From Luidia sarsii (taxonomy: Eukaryota > Echinodermata > Asteroidea > Paxillosida > Luidiidae): DNA of 64,000 nucleotides. A model generated the notes under the pieces. It saw nothing but the letters and a program-made list of their open reading frames with translations. It had not been told where the DNA came from and did no database searches. Positions 11,472 through 23,369 of this stretch are shown piece after piece; positions within the stretch are counted from its first letter, which is position 1; the number at the start of each line of letters is the position of its first letter. Location of the stretch: positions 6,652,774-6,716,773 of the forward strand of contig OX465121.1 in the NCBI GenBank assembly GCA_949987565.1. Direction: 5' to 3'. Both the position numbers and the translations under genes were made by a program.

Positions 11472-14400
11472 ATGCAAGCAAGAGTAAGGTATACTCTTTT
11501 ACTGTTTTGTATCATTGCTTTTTTCTTCATCTACCAACAATGGTTTCGTGGGATGAAATCACCCTCCAAAGTCAGTGACATTTCAGTCTCGCAGTACAAT
11601 GAGCTACGCAGCTATACTTCAGTGAGTGAGAATGATAAGAATTATGAATACGAATATGACTTGCATTCATCTCCAAAACAGAGACAGGAGTCGAGAACAA
11701 ATTTGTATAAGAATCGCAAATGTCGTATGGACACTTGCTTTGATGCGTCCAAATGCAGGAATGACTTCAAAGTTTATGTTTATCCAACGCATGGAAAGAT
11801 AAGTGACAGTTATTCCAAGATCCTGACATCGATTCGTAATTCAAGGTTTTACACATCGGAACCTGAAGAAGCCTGTATATTCGTACCTTCCATAGACACT
11901 CTGGATAGAGACGTTTTAAGTCAGGAATATGTCACAGATGCTCAATCCAAGTTTAGCAAGTTACAGTATTGGAACGGCGGAAGGAATCACTTGGTCTTCA
12001 ATTTATACTCCGGTACGTGGCCGGACTACTCCGAGAGCCTGGGCTTTGATATCGAGCAAGCCATACTAGCCAAGGCAAGTTTCACCAAGCAGAATTTCCG
12101 GCCAGGATTTGACATCTCACTTCCACTCTTCGGGAAATCACATCCGCAAAAGGGCGGACCAAGAGGCGATCTACAAACCAACAATTTCCCGGTTACCAGG
12201 AAATATTTACTGGCCTTTAAAGGGAAGCGCTACCTGAGTGGGATTGGATCGGACACCAGGAACGCGCTTTATCATATTCACAATGGATACGACATCATTT
12301 TGCTGACTACGTGCAGACATGGAAAAGATTGGCAGAAGATTAAAGATGCGCGATGTGATCGTGATAACGCAGAATATGAAAGGTTTGTATGACTCTTAAT
12401 TAATGTTTACAATTTTAAATAATTTTTTTTTTGTATTTCACACCATTCACCAGTTCATAATCAGTTGAATTACGTTGAATTACTCTACCTCCAAACTTAC
12501 TGGTGAATTGATTGTTTATCTGGCAGTGATAATCTCAAAATTTAGTGGGCCTGACGTTTTCGATCCTAGCAGGACCTTTCTCAAAGGCAGAGGCAGATGT
12601 CTTGATACTGTCATTTCCCCTTGGTTACAGGCACGACTACCAGATTCTTCTGCATAATTCAACCTTCTGTCTGGTTCCAAGAGGTCGTCGTCTTGGTTCG
12701 TTCCGCTTCTTAGAATCACTCCAGGCGGCTTGTATCCCAGTCATCCTTAGCAATGGGTGGGAGCTACCATTCTCTGAAGTCATTGATTGGAAGCAAACGT
12801 CCATTGAAGGAGATGAACGCTTACTTCTGCAGGTTAGTTTGTTGTCTAATTGTTCAGGTAATTGTGTTGTGAGGTTTGAGGGACTTTTCTAAGTCGCCAA
12901 CTGGGCCATTTTGACAATTTTACAAAATTAACCTTTTGGTGGTTCTGAACATAAGCATTGTTTTGAATTGTATTTGTACAAGACACTATGTACTTTTTTC
13001 TGGTATTTTGTGGCTTGAAAGTAAGACCACTGACTATTTTTGCACATTTTTATACATGTATGTTTGCAAAAAAAGTGTTGGAAGTTGCTAACTTGCTATC
13101 TTAGGGACATCAAATTATAGGACTTCTATCGGAGAACCATGTCTTTCTTCATACGACAAAAATGTAATGATTTAACCAACATTGTGTTTCAGATACCTTC
13201 AATTTTGAGGTCTATTACTGACGAGCAAGTCCTACATCTCAGACAGCAAACACAGTTCCTGTGGGATGCGTATTTCTCTTCTGTGGACAAAATAGTCACC
13301 ACAACCCTCCAGGTATTTCAAGATGGAAATTTTAACGCTGATCTTTTTGAACAGTTTGAATAATGTCAACCAAGACGTTTGGTGCCAGTCGCTGTGTTGG
13401 TCAAGTGATCTCGGGGTATCAGTAGTGATCAGTACTAAGGCTGTTGTCGTGAGAAAAAATTCTTGTCGACATGTCGCGAGAATTTTATGCCGACTGTCGA
13501 CATTGTCGCGACAGAGACTCGATTTAGTCCAAAATCTGTAGTCACAATGTTGGAATTTGTTTAGCTAATAAACGAATGGGCCATGTCAAACCGCCATAGT
13601 TGTGAATTTGTGAAATTAGTTTTCATGGATAATCTTAATTTCAATAAAATTTCATATTTTAATGGCTTTCGTATTTAAGATTATACACAACCAAATAATT
13701 TTTGTGCCGATATTGGGTGTTACAGTCGTAATTTCCTAAAAAAAATCATAAAAAAGCGATTGCTCATTGTTTATTCATGACGTCATCGATCGGCGATGCG
13801 TGCGTTATCACTGCAAGAAATAATGAATATTTATGAATTCGCTGCACAGCGGCTGCAGTGGTTTTCCTATTCGCTATGTACACATCAGTACCTTACTACC
13901 TTTCACGTTTGATATTGTATTCATAGATTCGTCGATTATTTCTTGCTGCAGATAATCAAAGATCGTGTTCAGAGTCCCCGTTCAGCCTTCATGTGGAACC
14001 ATCCGCCCGGTGCCCTGACAGTCTTCCCAGACTACGCTGGAGCTCACAACGCTTTCCCCTTCTACACGCTGGCGTTCGGTGGAGAGATGTCGGAAAAGTT
14101 CACTGCCGTCATTCATACATCTTCACCAATTCTGTCTCAATCAGCTCCCATCATGAAACTCATCAAAAGTGTTGCCAAGTCATCCTACGCTGCACAGGTG
14201 AGTGGATATTGCTATCATGGACTTGGTTGGTCTTGATGTACAATTTGGTGTTTTTGTGTCACACAAGAAAAAATATCTTTAAAAGTAGGCGTGATGTTTC
14301 AATTGGAGCAAGATCTTTTTCCTGAAGATGAACAGAGTATGCTGTTCGAAATGTCCAGTTCCTCCGGTTCTTTTCAGAACCACACACACTCAAGGTGTCA

Positions 14401-17400
14401 CCGCAAACATAATCCTTCAAGATCTTTCTTTCTAGAAAGGTCCTGCTGTCGAAGAGCCTTGTGTAATCTATTTGTATTTTTTCTTGAGTGCTCTGAGGGT
14501 ATCCTTTCATCGGTCTTTTCATCTTTGTTTGTGTATTTGTAATACTTGTACAGATTGTCATCGTGTGGGATGTTGACAGACCTTTGCCCGCCAAGTCTAA
14601 ATGGCCGTCGGTGGACACTCCTATCAGTGTTATTGAGAGTGACCCAAAGGTAACTGCTTACTATTAGCCTTCAATAAATAAATAAGACTTAAGGCTTTGC
14701 ATGGTGGGTGAATAAATATAGGAAGGTTTGCGGTGACGCCATTTTAAGGTCTCTTAAAGGAAGAGGTGCGGTTCTGAAAAGAACCTGAGTGGTAACTCGA
14801 CGTTTCGACCAGTATGCTCTGGCCGTCATCAGGAGAATGTCTTGGACTCGGTGGTGGAACTCCTTATGTACCGGTGGTTGCTGAGGTGGGAAGGCGGGAA
14901 AGATAATCCTCTTTGGAGGATTATCCTAAGGGGGCTTTGGTCACTGAGGTGGGAAGGCGGGAAAGATAATCCTAAGGGGAGGATAATCCTAGGGGGAGAC
15001 TAGTGGGGGGAACCTATGGGTGCTCACTGGGGTGTGTCAGATGGTGGTGGGGAGGCGGTGGATATAGGTGATCCTTAAGTCGGTAGGAGAAGGGGGGGGG
15101 GGCTTAGACTGGTTTGAGCATGGTTAGGTTGACCTAGGATATAGAGGATTATCCTCCCCTTAGGATTATCTTTCCCGCCTTCCATCCCCAGTGACCTAAG
15201 CCCCCTTAGGACAATCCTCCCCAGAGGATTATCTTTCCCGCCTTCCCGCCTCAGCGACCACCGGCACATAAGGAGTTCCACCACCGAGTCCAAGACATTC
15301 TCCTGACGGCCAGAGCATACTGGTCGAAACGTTGAGTTACCACTCAGGTTCTTTTCAGAACCGCACCTCTTCCTTTAAGAGACCTTATACATGGTGTCAC
15401 CGCAAACCTTCCTATATTTAGCCTTCAATAGATTCTGCTACAACATCGTCAGTCTTCCTTGAGTCTCCAGACAACAGACGGCACCTAATGGTTCCCTTAG
15501 TTCTCATTCCCACTAAAAAACTTAGACTTGCATGTGGAGCCACTGCAAACAATGCTTGACTCGCTACCTTCACCAGGAAAAAAAAAACCTTCTAAAGTGA
15601 TCTGAGATTTAGTCATGGATATCATGTCTGTTCCAAACTAACTGCAAGCAGTCATACCGATGCTTTCCTTAGGTTTAAAAAGGGCACATGTTACAAAGCC
15701 AATGGACTGTGAGTGAGTAAATGTTTCTCTACTTATTGATATTTGTAGACCAGCAGCAGATTTGAACCTCTGTCAGTTATTGAGACAGATGCCATACTCA
15801 GCCTAGACCACGACACTGTCCTGTCCACTGATGAGGTAAGAAGCTTGTCCCAAGGCTATTGCAGATACTAGCCTGTGCTGCAGCTCTTGTACACAACTAC
15901 ACTGTTTAAGCTCACACTCAAAACTTTCCCTGCCCTACAGCAAGTTTCTTTATTTCTTAATATTTTTTTAAAACTGGGTAGTTTATGAGAACACTTGGGA
16001 GTGAGGGGCTCAGGATTGACATTCAAAGTCTTGGGTTTAACTCCTGGCTCAGTTTTTTTTTTCCTGTGGGAGGATAAGGGCCATGCACCAGGACATTCCA
16101 CAGCGGGGGTTTTTGTGGTGACCTGTGGTATGTGAGCCTACACCCCTGTGGGCACTGGTGAATTGCGGTATACAGTGTGTGTCCTGTGTGGGAGGTGCAA
16201 AGCGTTAGAGCGTGATTAGTTTCTGAAAGATATAACGTGATGTTTACATCGAGGAGAATGTAATTCTGCCCTGCTTGACGTGATTAACCACTGCGTGCCG
16301 GGACCTCAGAATCCGGAGCTACATTGGCTTGACTATGCGACGGGGCCCTCCGAATCCGGCCATCACTATTGTCCACATTCTAAACAAAGACTCTTGTCAG
16401 CTTAGAACAAAGCAATACGAAACAGTACAAATACCCTTTTTGACGCAAGTTGCCACATGAATTGCAAGATTAGCACGCGGGGAACATTGTCTTTGCATGC
16501 CACACAGCCCAACAGTCGTCGGTCTGGCATTGGAATTTCCCCCACATTCTTTACCGTAATCTGTTCGCTCGGTTGTGGCCGACCAACTTGAAGATTTGAC
16601 TGCCTGGAGTGGAGGCTGGAGTCTGCGGTCAGGGATTGTCAGCAGTGTACACGCACGCACACACACACGTCCGTTACGGTCCATTGACGACGCACAAAGG
16701 GCCCTTTTTCGAACGGATAATCTCTTGACAAAAGCCGCAACGACGTCCAAATTGTGCCAGGTTTTACTCTCTTGTACCCAAAGTATACTCTTATTGATCT
16801 ATTTCACAGAAATATATTGTTCCGATTGTTTTAGCAAGGTTTAAAATGATGCATTGTTCAAAAACCTCGTATGGCGGTCATCGGCGCCGAAAAACACCCC
16901 CGGCGCGAAGTGGTTAACACTGAGTGCTCAGGTTCACTCGGTGTTTATCACGTCCAGCAGGGTAAACCCTCATTGAGTCATTGGTTTGTGTTCTGATGGT
17001 AAACCAATGTTGGATGTTTCTTGGCTGTAGGTGGACTTTGCTTTCTCTGTGTGGCGTGATTTTCCTGATCGCATCGTGGGCTACCCAGCGAGGTCACATT
17101 ACTGGAATGAGGCCGAGTCCTCATGGGGCTACACATCACGATGGCTCAATGAATATTCAATAGTGCTGACAGGAGCAGCATTCTACCACAGGTAGGTTTG
17201 CATCCACACTCAAATGGGATTTCAGTGTATTTCAATAGATTCAGCTACAACCTCGTCAGTCTTCCTTGAGTCTCCAGACAACAGACGGCTCCTAATGGTT
17301 CCCTTAGTTCTCATTCCCACAAAAAAAAGACTTGCATGTGAAGCCACTGCAAACAATTCTTGACTCACTACCTTCACCAGGAAAAAAAAAACCTTCTAAA

Positions 17401-18263
17401 GTGATCTGAGATTTAGTCATGGATATCATGTCTGTTCCAAACTAACTGCAAGCAGTCATACCGATGCTTTCCTTTGGTTTAAAAAGGGCACATGTTACAA
17501 AGCCAATGGACTGTGAGTGAGTAACTGTTTCTCCACTTATTGATATTTGTAGACCAGCAGCAGATTTGAACCTCTGTCAGTTATTGAGACAGTAGGTTTG
17601 CATCCACACTCAAATGGGATTTCAGTGTAGTTGTCATGGTAACTGACTAGAACATCCAAGTCAATTGTTGAGAGTCAGGACTGGGATCACATGACCCATG
17701 ATCCCATGACACATGATCTTGTTACCCATTGTCGAGTTCCTCCGGTTCGTTTCAGAACCACACTGACTCACAAAAGATAATTTACATGGTGTCTCCGCTA
17801 ACCTAATTATCCTGTTATTCTCACCATTCAAACCTTCAAATCTCGTCTTCTACCTTGTTCAGATGCCATGCTAACTTTGTTTTGCTTCTGCTGATTTTCT
17901 TTCAGATATTACAATTTCCTGTACACCAAATCTCTTCCGACATCGTTACTCGCCCACGTGAAGGCCGTCAACAACTGCCAGCATTTGCTGCTGAACTTCC
18001 TGGTTGCTCACGTGACTCACCTGCCCCCTATCAAAGTCACTCAGAGGAAGAACTACCAAGACATGATGGTGAACAAGGAGGCGGACCTGTCCCAGCAGTA
18101 CAACCAAAACGTCCACTGCATGAATAAGTTTGCCAAATCCTTTGGCTATATGCCATTGATACGATCTCAATTGAGGCTAGATCCTGTCCTTTACAAGGAC
18201 CCTGTTTCAAACCTTCGGAAGAAATACCGTCAGATTGAGACAGTAGAACTAAAGCAATGGTAA
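11472..18263 (+). CDS. EXT1: Exostosin-1, heparan sulfate copolymerase, 726 aa
   Basis: Eight exons: 11472-12382, 12631-12832, 13193-13312, 13952-14197, 14554-14649, 15749-15835, 17031-17191 and 17906-18263 (TAA). Total 2181 nt, all phases agree. EXT1 with EXT2 polymerises heparan sulfate in the Golgi by alternating GlcA and GlcNAc addition. Type II membrane protein: [20 protein letters not shown] gives a short cytosolic start and a transmembrane segment at about residues 7-22. Exostosin domain signatures: [78 protein letters not shown]64 domain: [16 protein letters not shown] with a DxD at 545-547, [20 protein letters not shown] and [16 protein letters not shown]. Start chosen by match to vertebrate MQAKKRY; an in-frame ATG at 11439 would add 11 residues. 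Confidence 0.97.
12540..12592 (-). repeat. Hammerhead-like hairpin repeat H in EXT1 intron 1
   Basis: Reverse complement of the block GCCTTTGAGAAAGGTCCTG...CGAAAACGTCAGGCCC. One extra A in the CGAAAC core compared with other copies. It lies 40 bp before exon 2. Confidence 0.75.
14319..14420 (+). repeat. Diverged hammerhead-like hairpin in EXT1 intron 4
   Basis: CCTGAAGATGAACAG - AGTATG - CTGTTCGAAATGTC at 14321-14356 forms a 6-bp stem and keeps the order of the hammerhead-like block in the foldback element nearby. It is followed by a hairpin (CGGTTC/TTTTCAGAACC) and GGTGTCACCGCAAAC, which also occurs at the end of the foldback element and near 17790 and 32250. Confidence 0.55.
14719..15417. 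mobile_element. Foldback element with ~280-bp inverted arms, EXT1 intron 5
   Basis: The left arm starts ATATAGGAAGGTTTGCGGTGA (14719) and the right arm ends with its complement (15417). The arms remain complementary for roughly 280 bp each, including repeated GGAAGGCGGGAAAGATAATCCT units. It is flanked by near-identical AGCCTTCAATA at 14667 and 15421, a likely target duplication. Each arm carries one hammerhead-like motif. No coding capacity. Confidence 0.85.
14796..14837 (-). ncRNA. Candidate small hammerhead ribozyme motif
   Basis: Minus strand reads CTC-CTGATGA-C, a 6-bp stem (GGCCAG/CTGGTC) with a 6-nt loop, then GAAAC, GTC and GAG. This is the hammerhead order: core box CTGATGA, stem II, GAAA, cleavage triplet GTC, with CTC/GAG able to form a short stem I. 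Stem III is just ACGT, which could pair only between two molecules, as known for small Penelope-associated hammerheads. One extra C next to stem II departs from the consensus. The partner copy at 15301-15337 has lost TGA from the core and has GTT in place of GTC. Confidence 0.45.
16030..16215 (-). repeat. Dispersed repeat family R1, copy 2
   Basis: Shares CCTGTGGGAGGATAAGGGCCATG, GGACATTCCACAG, GTATGTGAGCCTACACCCCTG and GGTATACAGTGTGTGTCCTG with the copy at 6345-6610. In EXT1 intron 6. Confidence 0.8.
16284..16917. mobile_element. piggyBac-like nonautonomous element, complete, in EXT1 intron 6
   Basis: Bounded by TTAA on both sides (16284-16287 and 16914-16917) with inverted ends TTAACCACTGCGTGCCGGG and CCCGGCGCGAAGTGGTTAA. 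TTAA duplication plus such ends fits the piggyBac superfamily. No transposase; the body matches 1-600 inverted. The single 43-bp GGAGGGCCCCG unit near its left end is the one amplified in the copy at 614-848. Confidence 0.75.
16918..16985 (+). repeat. SINE-B tail fragment
   Basis: CACTGAGTGCTC...CACTCGGTGTTTATC..GGGTAAACCCTCATTGAGTCA resembles the tails at 34735-34800, 36000-36060 and 42500-42570. Confidence 0.5.
17232..17592 (+). repeat. Duplicate of EXT1 intron 5/exon 6 segment
   Basis: Nearly identical to 15426-15788: intron sequence, the branch/acceptor region, and the first 39-40 nt of exon 6. It is flanked by a 38-bp direct repeat of intron 7 (TAGGTTTGCATCCACACTC..., at 17193-17229 and 17593-17630), so the segment was inserted with a long duplication of its target. 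Confidence 0.9.
17553..17591 (+). pseudogene. Partial EXT1 exon 6 copy in intron 7, 39 nt
   Basis: Keeps the TTGATATTTGTAG acceptor of real exon 6 and now meets a new GTAGGT donor supplied by the flanking direct repeat. Inclusion between exons 7 and 8 (both phase 2) would add 13 residues in a shifted frame without a stop. Whether it is ever spliced in is unknown; it lacks the DxD part of exon 6. Confidence 0.75.
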
Positions 18264-19480
18264 TTAAAAACAACGGGCGTGGTGGTATCCAACAAATTCT
18301 TGATTGGAGTTACTCATGCAGCATATTTATTGCAAAATTCTCGTTCAACTTTTCCTGCTTTGATTAATATCTGAGCATTGTAAGGATTTCCTGTCTGTTT
18401 GAGGAGAATGTTTTTAGTGATGCTAATAATTGTCTTCATATTTTATCCTGTTTATACTGTAGCACAGCTGCCTTCACTAACTACTTTTTGTAGATAAATA
18501 TCGATATTTTTCTGCATGGACGCATTTATCATACCTTGATGTCTTATGGTGCCCTACACTTAATATTTTAACTTAGTCTTCAGTAATTCATGTATCCCTG
18601 GCTGTCCGGGGTGGTCAGGCAATAAACTGTAATTATCATTATTTATATAATTATTACCTTTGAGTAATTTCCGTAATCATAGACAGAGATTTCAAGAGAT
18701 AGTCAATAATTGAACCTAATGATCTCCCTATACCTTTAGAAAAAATAGTGCAGAAGTCAGTATAATCACAGTAGGATCATTTCAAGAAGATGATAAGAAG
18801 TCTTCCTTTGTCTTGTACTTTGATATGGAGTAAATTGCTGATCCTCTTAACGTTGAATGTTGAGATACTCAGAACTGAAATGCTTCAGTACTAGGCAACT
18901 GCCCCTCTTGTAACAGGATAACATATGGTACTTATAGCTAAGGACTTGTGGGCTAACCCATCGAGAGGAACTCTACACAAAGAAACTGTCCTGATTTGAA
19001 CGTCCATACTTTATTTAGTTGACATCGAAAGCCTGTTTTTAGAAGGGACACTAAAAAAGAATCTTAAATCTTATTTAAAAGAATATGGAATCAACAATAA
19101 GACCCTTTTGGCCATATCATGCTATTCAAGGCAATTTTGAAGTATTTTGAAAGAAAGTCAGATAATTACAGAGTTTGCAAAATCCATTTTTTGACAGTCG
19201 AAGGAGATTAAATTAATTTCCTGTTGATTGTCTCATGAGGTCCAGATGATTGCCCTTCAGTTGATATTTGGACACAGCTCTTGAGTACTTGAATGTATTC
19301 TTAGTGCATAGATTCTATCCTGACAAAGTTGTAATTATGCATTGGACAGTATTTCATGAAAACAGTATTGTCTTTTTGTTACTTGTGTTTTATGTTGTTT
19401 TAGACACTTAAAATTGTACAGTTAAGTCATTAGAAATAAAACAACTTTTATTGTTTTTGTATATATTATTTTGTCAGTCT
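18264..19480 (+). other. EXT1 3' UTR region
   Basis: AT-rich sequence without coding frames. AATAAA at 19435-19440 followed by TTTTATTGTTTTTGT is the best polyadenylation candidate; an earlier AATAAA lies near 18621. Confidence 0.45.
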
Positions 19481-19642
19481 TATTTTCTTCAAAGTAGTTT
19501 TTGAGTTTTATTTACTATGCCACTTGTCCCATGCGTCATAATCCCTTATTAGTCATCAATTTCAAAATTGATAACGGTAGAATTGTAATAATAATTTTCA
19601 TGAATATGGAAGATTTACATCACACTAACTAACTTTTGTTGG

Positions 19643-19866
19643 GGAGGGGGAGAAGGAGAGGCAGAGGCAGAGGCAGATCGACGCAGACGCAGAGGGAGGG
19701 AGATGAAGAGAGGGAGGAAGAGGAAGAGGGAGGAGAGGCAGAGGCAGATAACTAGAGGGAGAGGCAGAGGAAGAGGCAGGGAGAGGCAGAGGCAGAAGAA
19801 GAGGGAGAGGCAGAGGCAGATAACTAGAGGGAGAGGCAGACGCAGAGGCAGAGGGAGAGGGAGAGT
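19643..19866. repeat. Purine-rich GAGGCA hexamer repeat
   Basis: Imperfect GAGGCAGAGGCA / AGAGGGAG repeats. The 63-codon open frame here is repeat translation. Confidence 0.85.
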
Positions 19867-19869
19867 TTC

Positions 19870-20420
19870 TAACTTGATCTCAGCGTGTGTTTAAAAAATA
19901 GTTAGGGGAGAAGAAATATCTTTGTTTTTTCATCTTTTTTTTCCATCTTTTTTTTAACGGATTTTAGATTTGAGTAATTTCAGACAGCGAGCAGTTTGCG
20001 ATATATATATATATTTTTTTTTGGGGGGGGGGGGGGGGGTGGGGGAGAGGGCGGAAGGTTACTCCTTGGAGATTATAATGATTATGAATCAATAAATTAC
20101 CTGCAGTGTGCCAAGCATACGACCAGCCTCCTCGGTCATCTTGGGCTGAAGGTTGGTGGCCTTCTTCGCCTGATCTCGGGTGAATCCAATCAGTCAAGGG
20201 ATACAAGACAAACAGACGTCACGGACAAGTGGTTGTAGAAGCAGCTGACTGACTGGACGGGACAGCCCTTTGCCCCTTGAGGAAGGTCCAGCTACTGGAT
20301 TGAAGCACCAATCTCTACAAGTCCGATCCTTCCTCACAATCTTACAAACAATCTTACACACCCTGGTCTGTCTACCAGCTTTCCTCCTTTGATCCCTTCC
20401 CTACTAGTGTGTGATGTGTT
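19870..20420 (+). mobile_element. Composite dispersed element C, copy 1
   Basis: Matches the inverted sequence at 63240-63720: GATCTCAGCGTGTGTTT, AGGGGAGAAGAAATATCTT, T- and G-runs, GGAAGGTTACTCCTTGGAG, CCTGCAGTGTGCCAAGCATACG, then a hairpin CTTGAGGAAGGTCCAGCTACTGGATTGAAGCACC related to the hammerhead-like block, and CTGGTCTGTCTACCAGCTTTCCTCC, which is the 68-bp minisatellite unit. Noncoding. Confidence 0.75.
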
Positions 20421-20535
20421 TTAGCTAGTGTCATGATAATTGGATTCTGTTGGTGTGTATTTGTGTCCCAGTAAATCCGTCTTTGGAATGTTGTCATTGA
20501 AAGCTAAAAAAACAGAGCGACAAAAGAAACGCAAG

Positions 20536-20711
<176 letters not shown>

Positions 20712-21559
20712 GCATGAATGATACATGAATAATCAAGCGTGATAAAAGGTACTACAATTTGGACATGGAGACTTGTAAATTTCACTTGAACGTCGTCAAA
20801 GTGCTTTTGTATCTTAGTTTCTGTAGTCTTTTATTTTCTGAAAAAGAGGCCAACGGATTTTGGAAAGTAAGAGAACATTACGCTTAATCCATCCCAGCGG
20901 AACAATATATAAATATAATTACATCAAAAAGCATTTTAAAGTATTTTATTCACTACCTTAGACAAGTTTGGCTGGGATTGAAACTTCAAGGTTGCATACA
21001 AGTGCTACCATTATTTTGTTCCTATCAGGTCTTCTAGTCGGTGATTATAAGCAGATTGCAACATTTTTGTAGTACTTCATCGTGTTAACTTGATGTGAAT
21101 AAAAAGAACTGTATGGGTCCATCGGAAAAAAAGAAAAAGCATTAATTATTCGTTCGTTCGTTCATTGGTTTGTTCGTTCGTTCAATCAATCAGTCAATCA
21201 GACAGACAGTTAGTCAGTCAGTTTTTCGTTGATAATTGAGTTTATATAATAGAAGATTAAATGAATGATTAATCACTCCATCAATCATCGAATTCATTCA
21301 GTCAGTTATAAGGCGTTGTTGGGAAGTGTCACATTGAGACAAATGTTGCTCAAAATTAGTTACTAAGCACTGATCCTTGCCATTTCTCTTATTTAAAAAG
21401 ATAATGGACTTCTGGTATCCAAGAGACATCTTGGCTGACACTTAAAATCATTAATTGGGAGTGATATATTTTGGGGCAAATTGTGGGGGCGGCAATGAAT
21501 CTTATTCAGAAATTATCTTCGCCATGGTATTGAAATTAGAGCAAGTTTACTGTTTTATA

Positions 21560-22760
21560 AATGATTCTAAATAGGCCTTCATTTCTCGTGAAAAAGCTGT
21601 ACTTTATAAAGATACCGTATAATAATTATTATTTTGGTTAAAATCGTACGCCCTCAGCGTTCAGCGAGCACCAGGATTGGACTTTTGCGAAAACGCGATA
21701 TGAGCCGCTGTATTGGCCGATTTTGTACACAGCGGGCCGTGCACTAAGGTATAGGGAGCAGCGATCTACAAAATTGGACGATACAGCGTTTCCCCGGCTG
21801 CGTGTAGTGTATAGGGGCTACGGGCGTACAAAATCAGGCGATACAGCGTTTCCCCGGCTGCGTGTATTGTATAGGGGCTACGTGCGTACAAAATCAGGCG
21901 ATACAGCATTTCCCCGGCCGTGTACAAAGGGTTGTTGTTGTCTAGCTATATGGAGCTGAGCGTATCTAATTCTTTATAATTAAGTTGAAATGAATTGAAT
22001 AATTCATCAATTAATCAATAACTAAATCAAAACAATTGGGGAGACTGGGGAAGAATCCCAAGAAGTCAAATTTAGCTCAAAATTGCAACAGACCAAAACA
22101 ACGAAATTACCCCCAAGAAATAAAATGGCAAAATTTATCTCCCAAAATTCAGAGGAAAAAAATTGCCTGGAAGATAATCGGTGGACTTCTTGTGTCCCAA
22201 TTTAGCATCAGAGGATATCAGAAAAGAAATTGATACGAGTGTAAAGAATTATTTTGGACCAATTATGGGATGAGTAAAAAATAATAATAATTGAAATTAA
22301 TTAAGAATAAATTCTTGCCCAGGATCATTCATGTCCTTCTCAATACTATCGAGTAGCTAGTTATTTCATGCATTATTATTTTTACAAAGAACCCCAAATA
22401 AGTCTTCATTTCGGGCGAAAAAGCTTTATTTTAAAGACCTGGAGTTTTTGGTTAAAATCGTACGCCCTCAGCGGTCAGCGAGCGCCAGGATTGGACTTTT
22501 GCAAAACGCGATATGAGCCGCTGTATTGGCCGATTTTGTACACAGCGGGCCGTGCACTAAGGTATGGGGAGCAGCGATCTACAAAATCGGGCGATACAGC
22601 GTTTCCCCAGCCGCGTGTAGTGTATAGGGGATACGGGCGTACAAAATTAGGCGATACAGCGTTTCCCCTGCCGTGTTCAAAGAGATAGGGGAGCGTGGCG
22701 AGACTGTTTGTACAGTGCGCTATGGCATACAACATCGGGCGTATCAATAAATTTTCAATT
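21560..22760 (+). repeat. Left arm: two direct ~810-bp repeat units with 60-bp subrepeats
   Basis: GC-rich cores at 21640-21960 and 22455-22745 (ATCGTACGCCCTCAGCG, GCGATATGAGCCGCTGTATTGG, CAGCGGGCCGTGCAC) are about 813 bp apart, embedded in AT-rich spacers that also match. Each core contains 60-bp subrepeats ending ATACAGCGTTTCCCCGGC. No coding frame survives; the 78-106 codon frames are subrepeat translations. Confidence 0.9.
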
Positions 22761-23369
22761 TTCCTTGATAATTAAATAATCAAATAATTGATATATGTAA
22801 TAAAATAATAATCAAATTAAAACGGGTAGCAAGTGTTGGGAAGATGTTAGTGTAAGGATAATATTTTTATTGGAGGGCAAAGAACAATTTTGAGCCAATT
22901 ATGGGATGATGGAAAAATGATAATAATTTTAAAATATTGTAAAATCAATTCATGCTCAGGATTATTTATGTCCTAAATATTATCGAGTGTCTTGTTATCG
23001 TATGCATTATAATTCTTACACAACAAAATAGTCTTTATTTAATTAAAGGTTTTTTGCATTTGGTCCTGTTAGGATCGAAATATCAGATCCTGAAGAAAAA
23101 AATTATAGACTTGAGGATATACCTATCATTATTAAAATTGGAAAAAATTACATTTGAGTTATATTTTTCATTCTCATTCAGCAGCAGAACTTTCATGGCA
23201 AGAAAAAATGATATGGAATATCTAATAATCTAATGAATAATGAAACTACTTTAAAAACAGTAAATTTGGGGATGAGTTTTGCCATCTTAATTGCTTGGGG
23301 TAATTTAGTTGCTTTAGGTAGTCTGTTTGTTTTTATTTTGTTTTTATAAGATATTCAATCCATTTCAAG

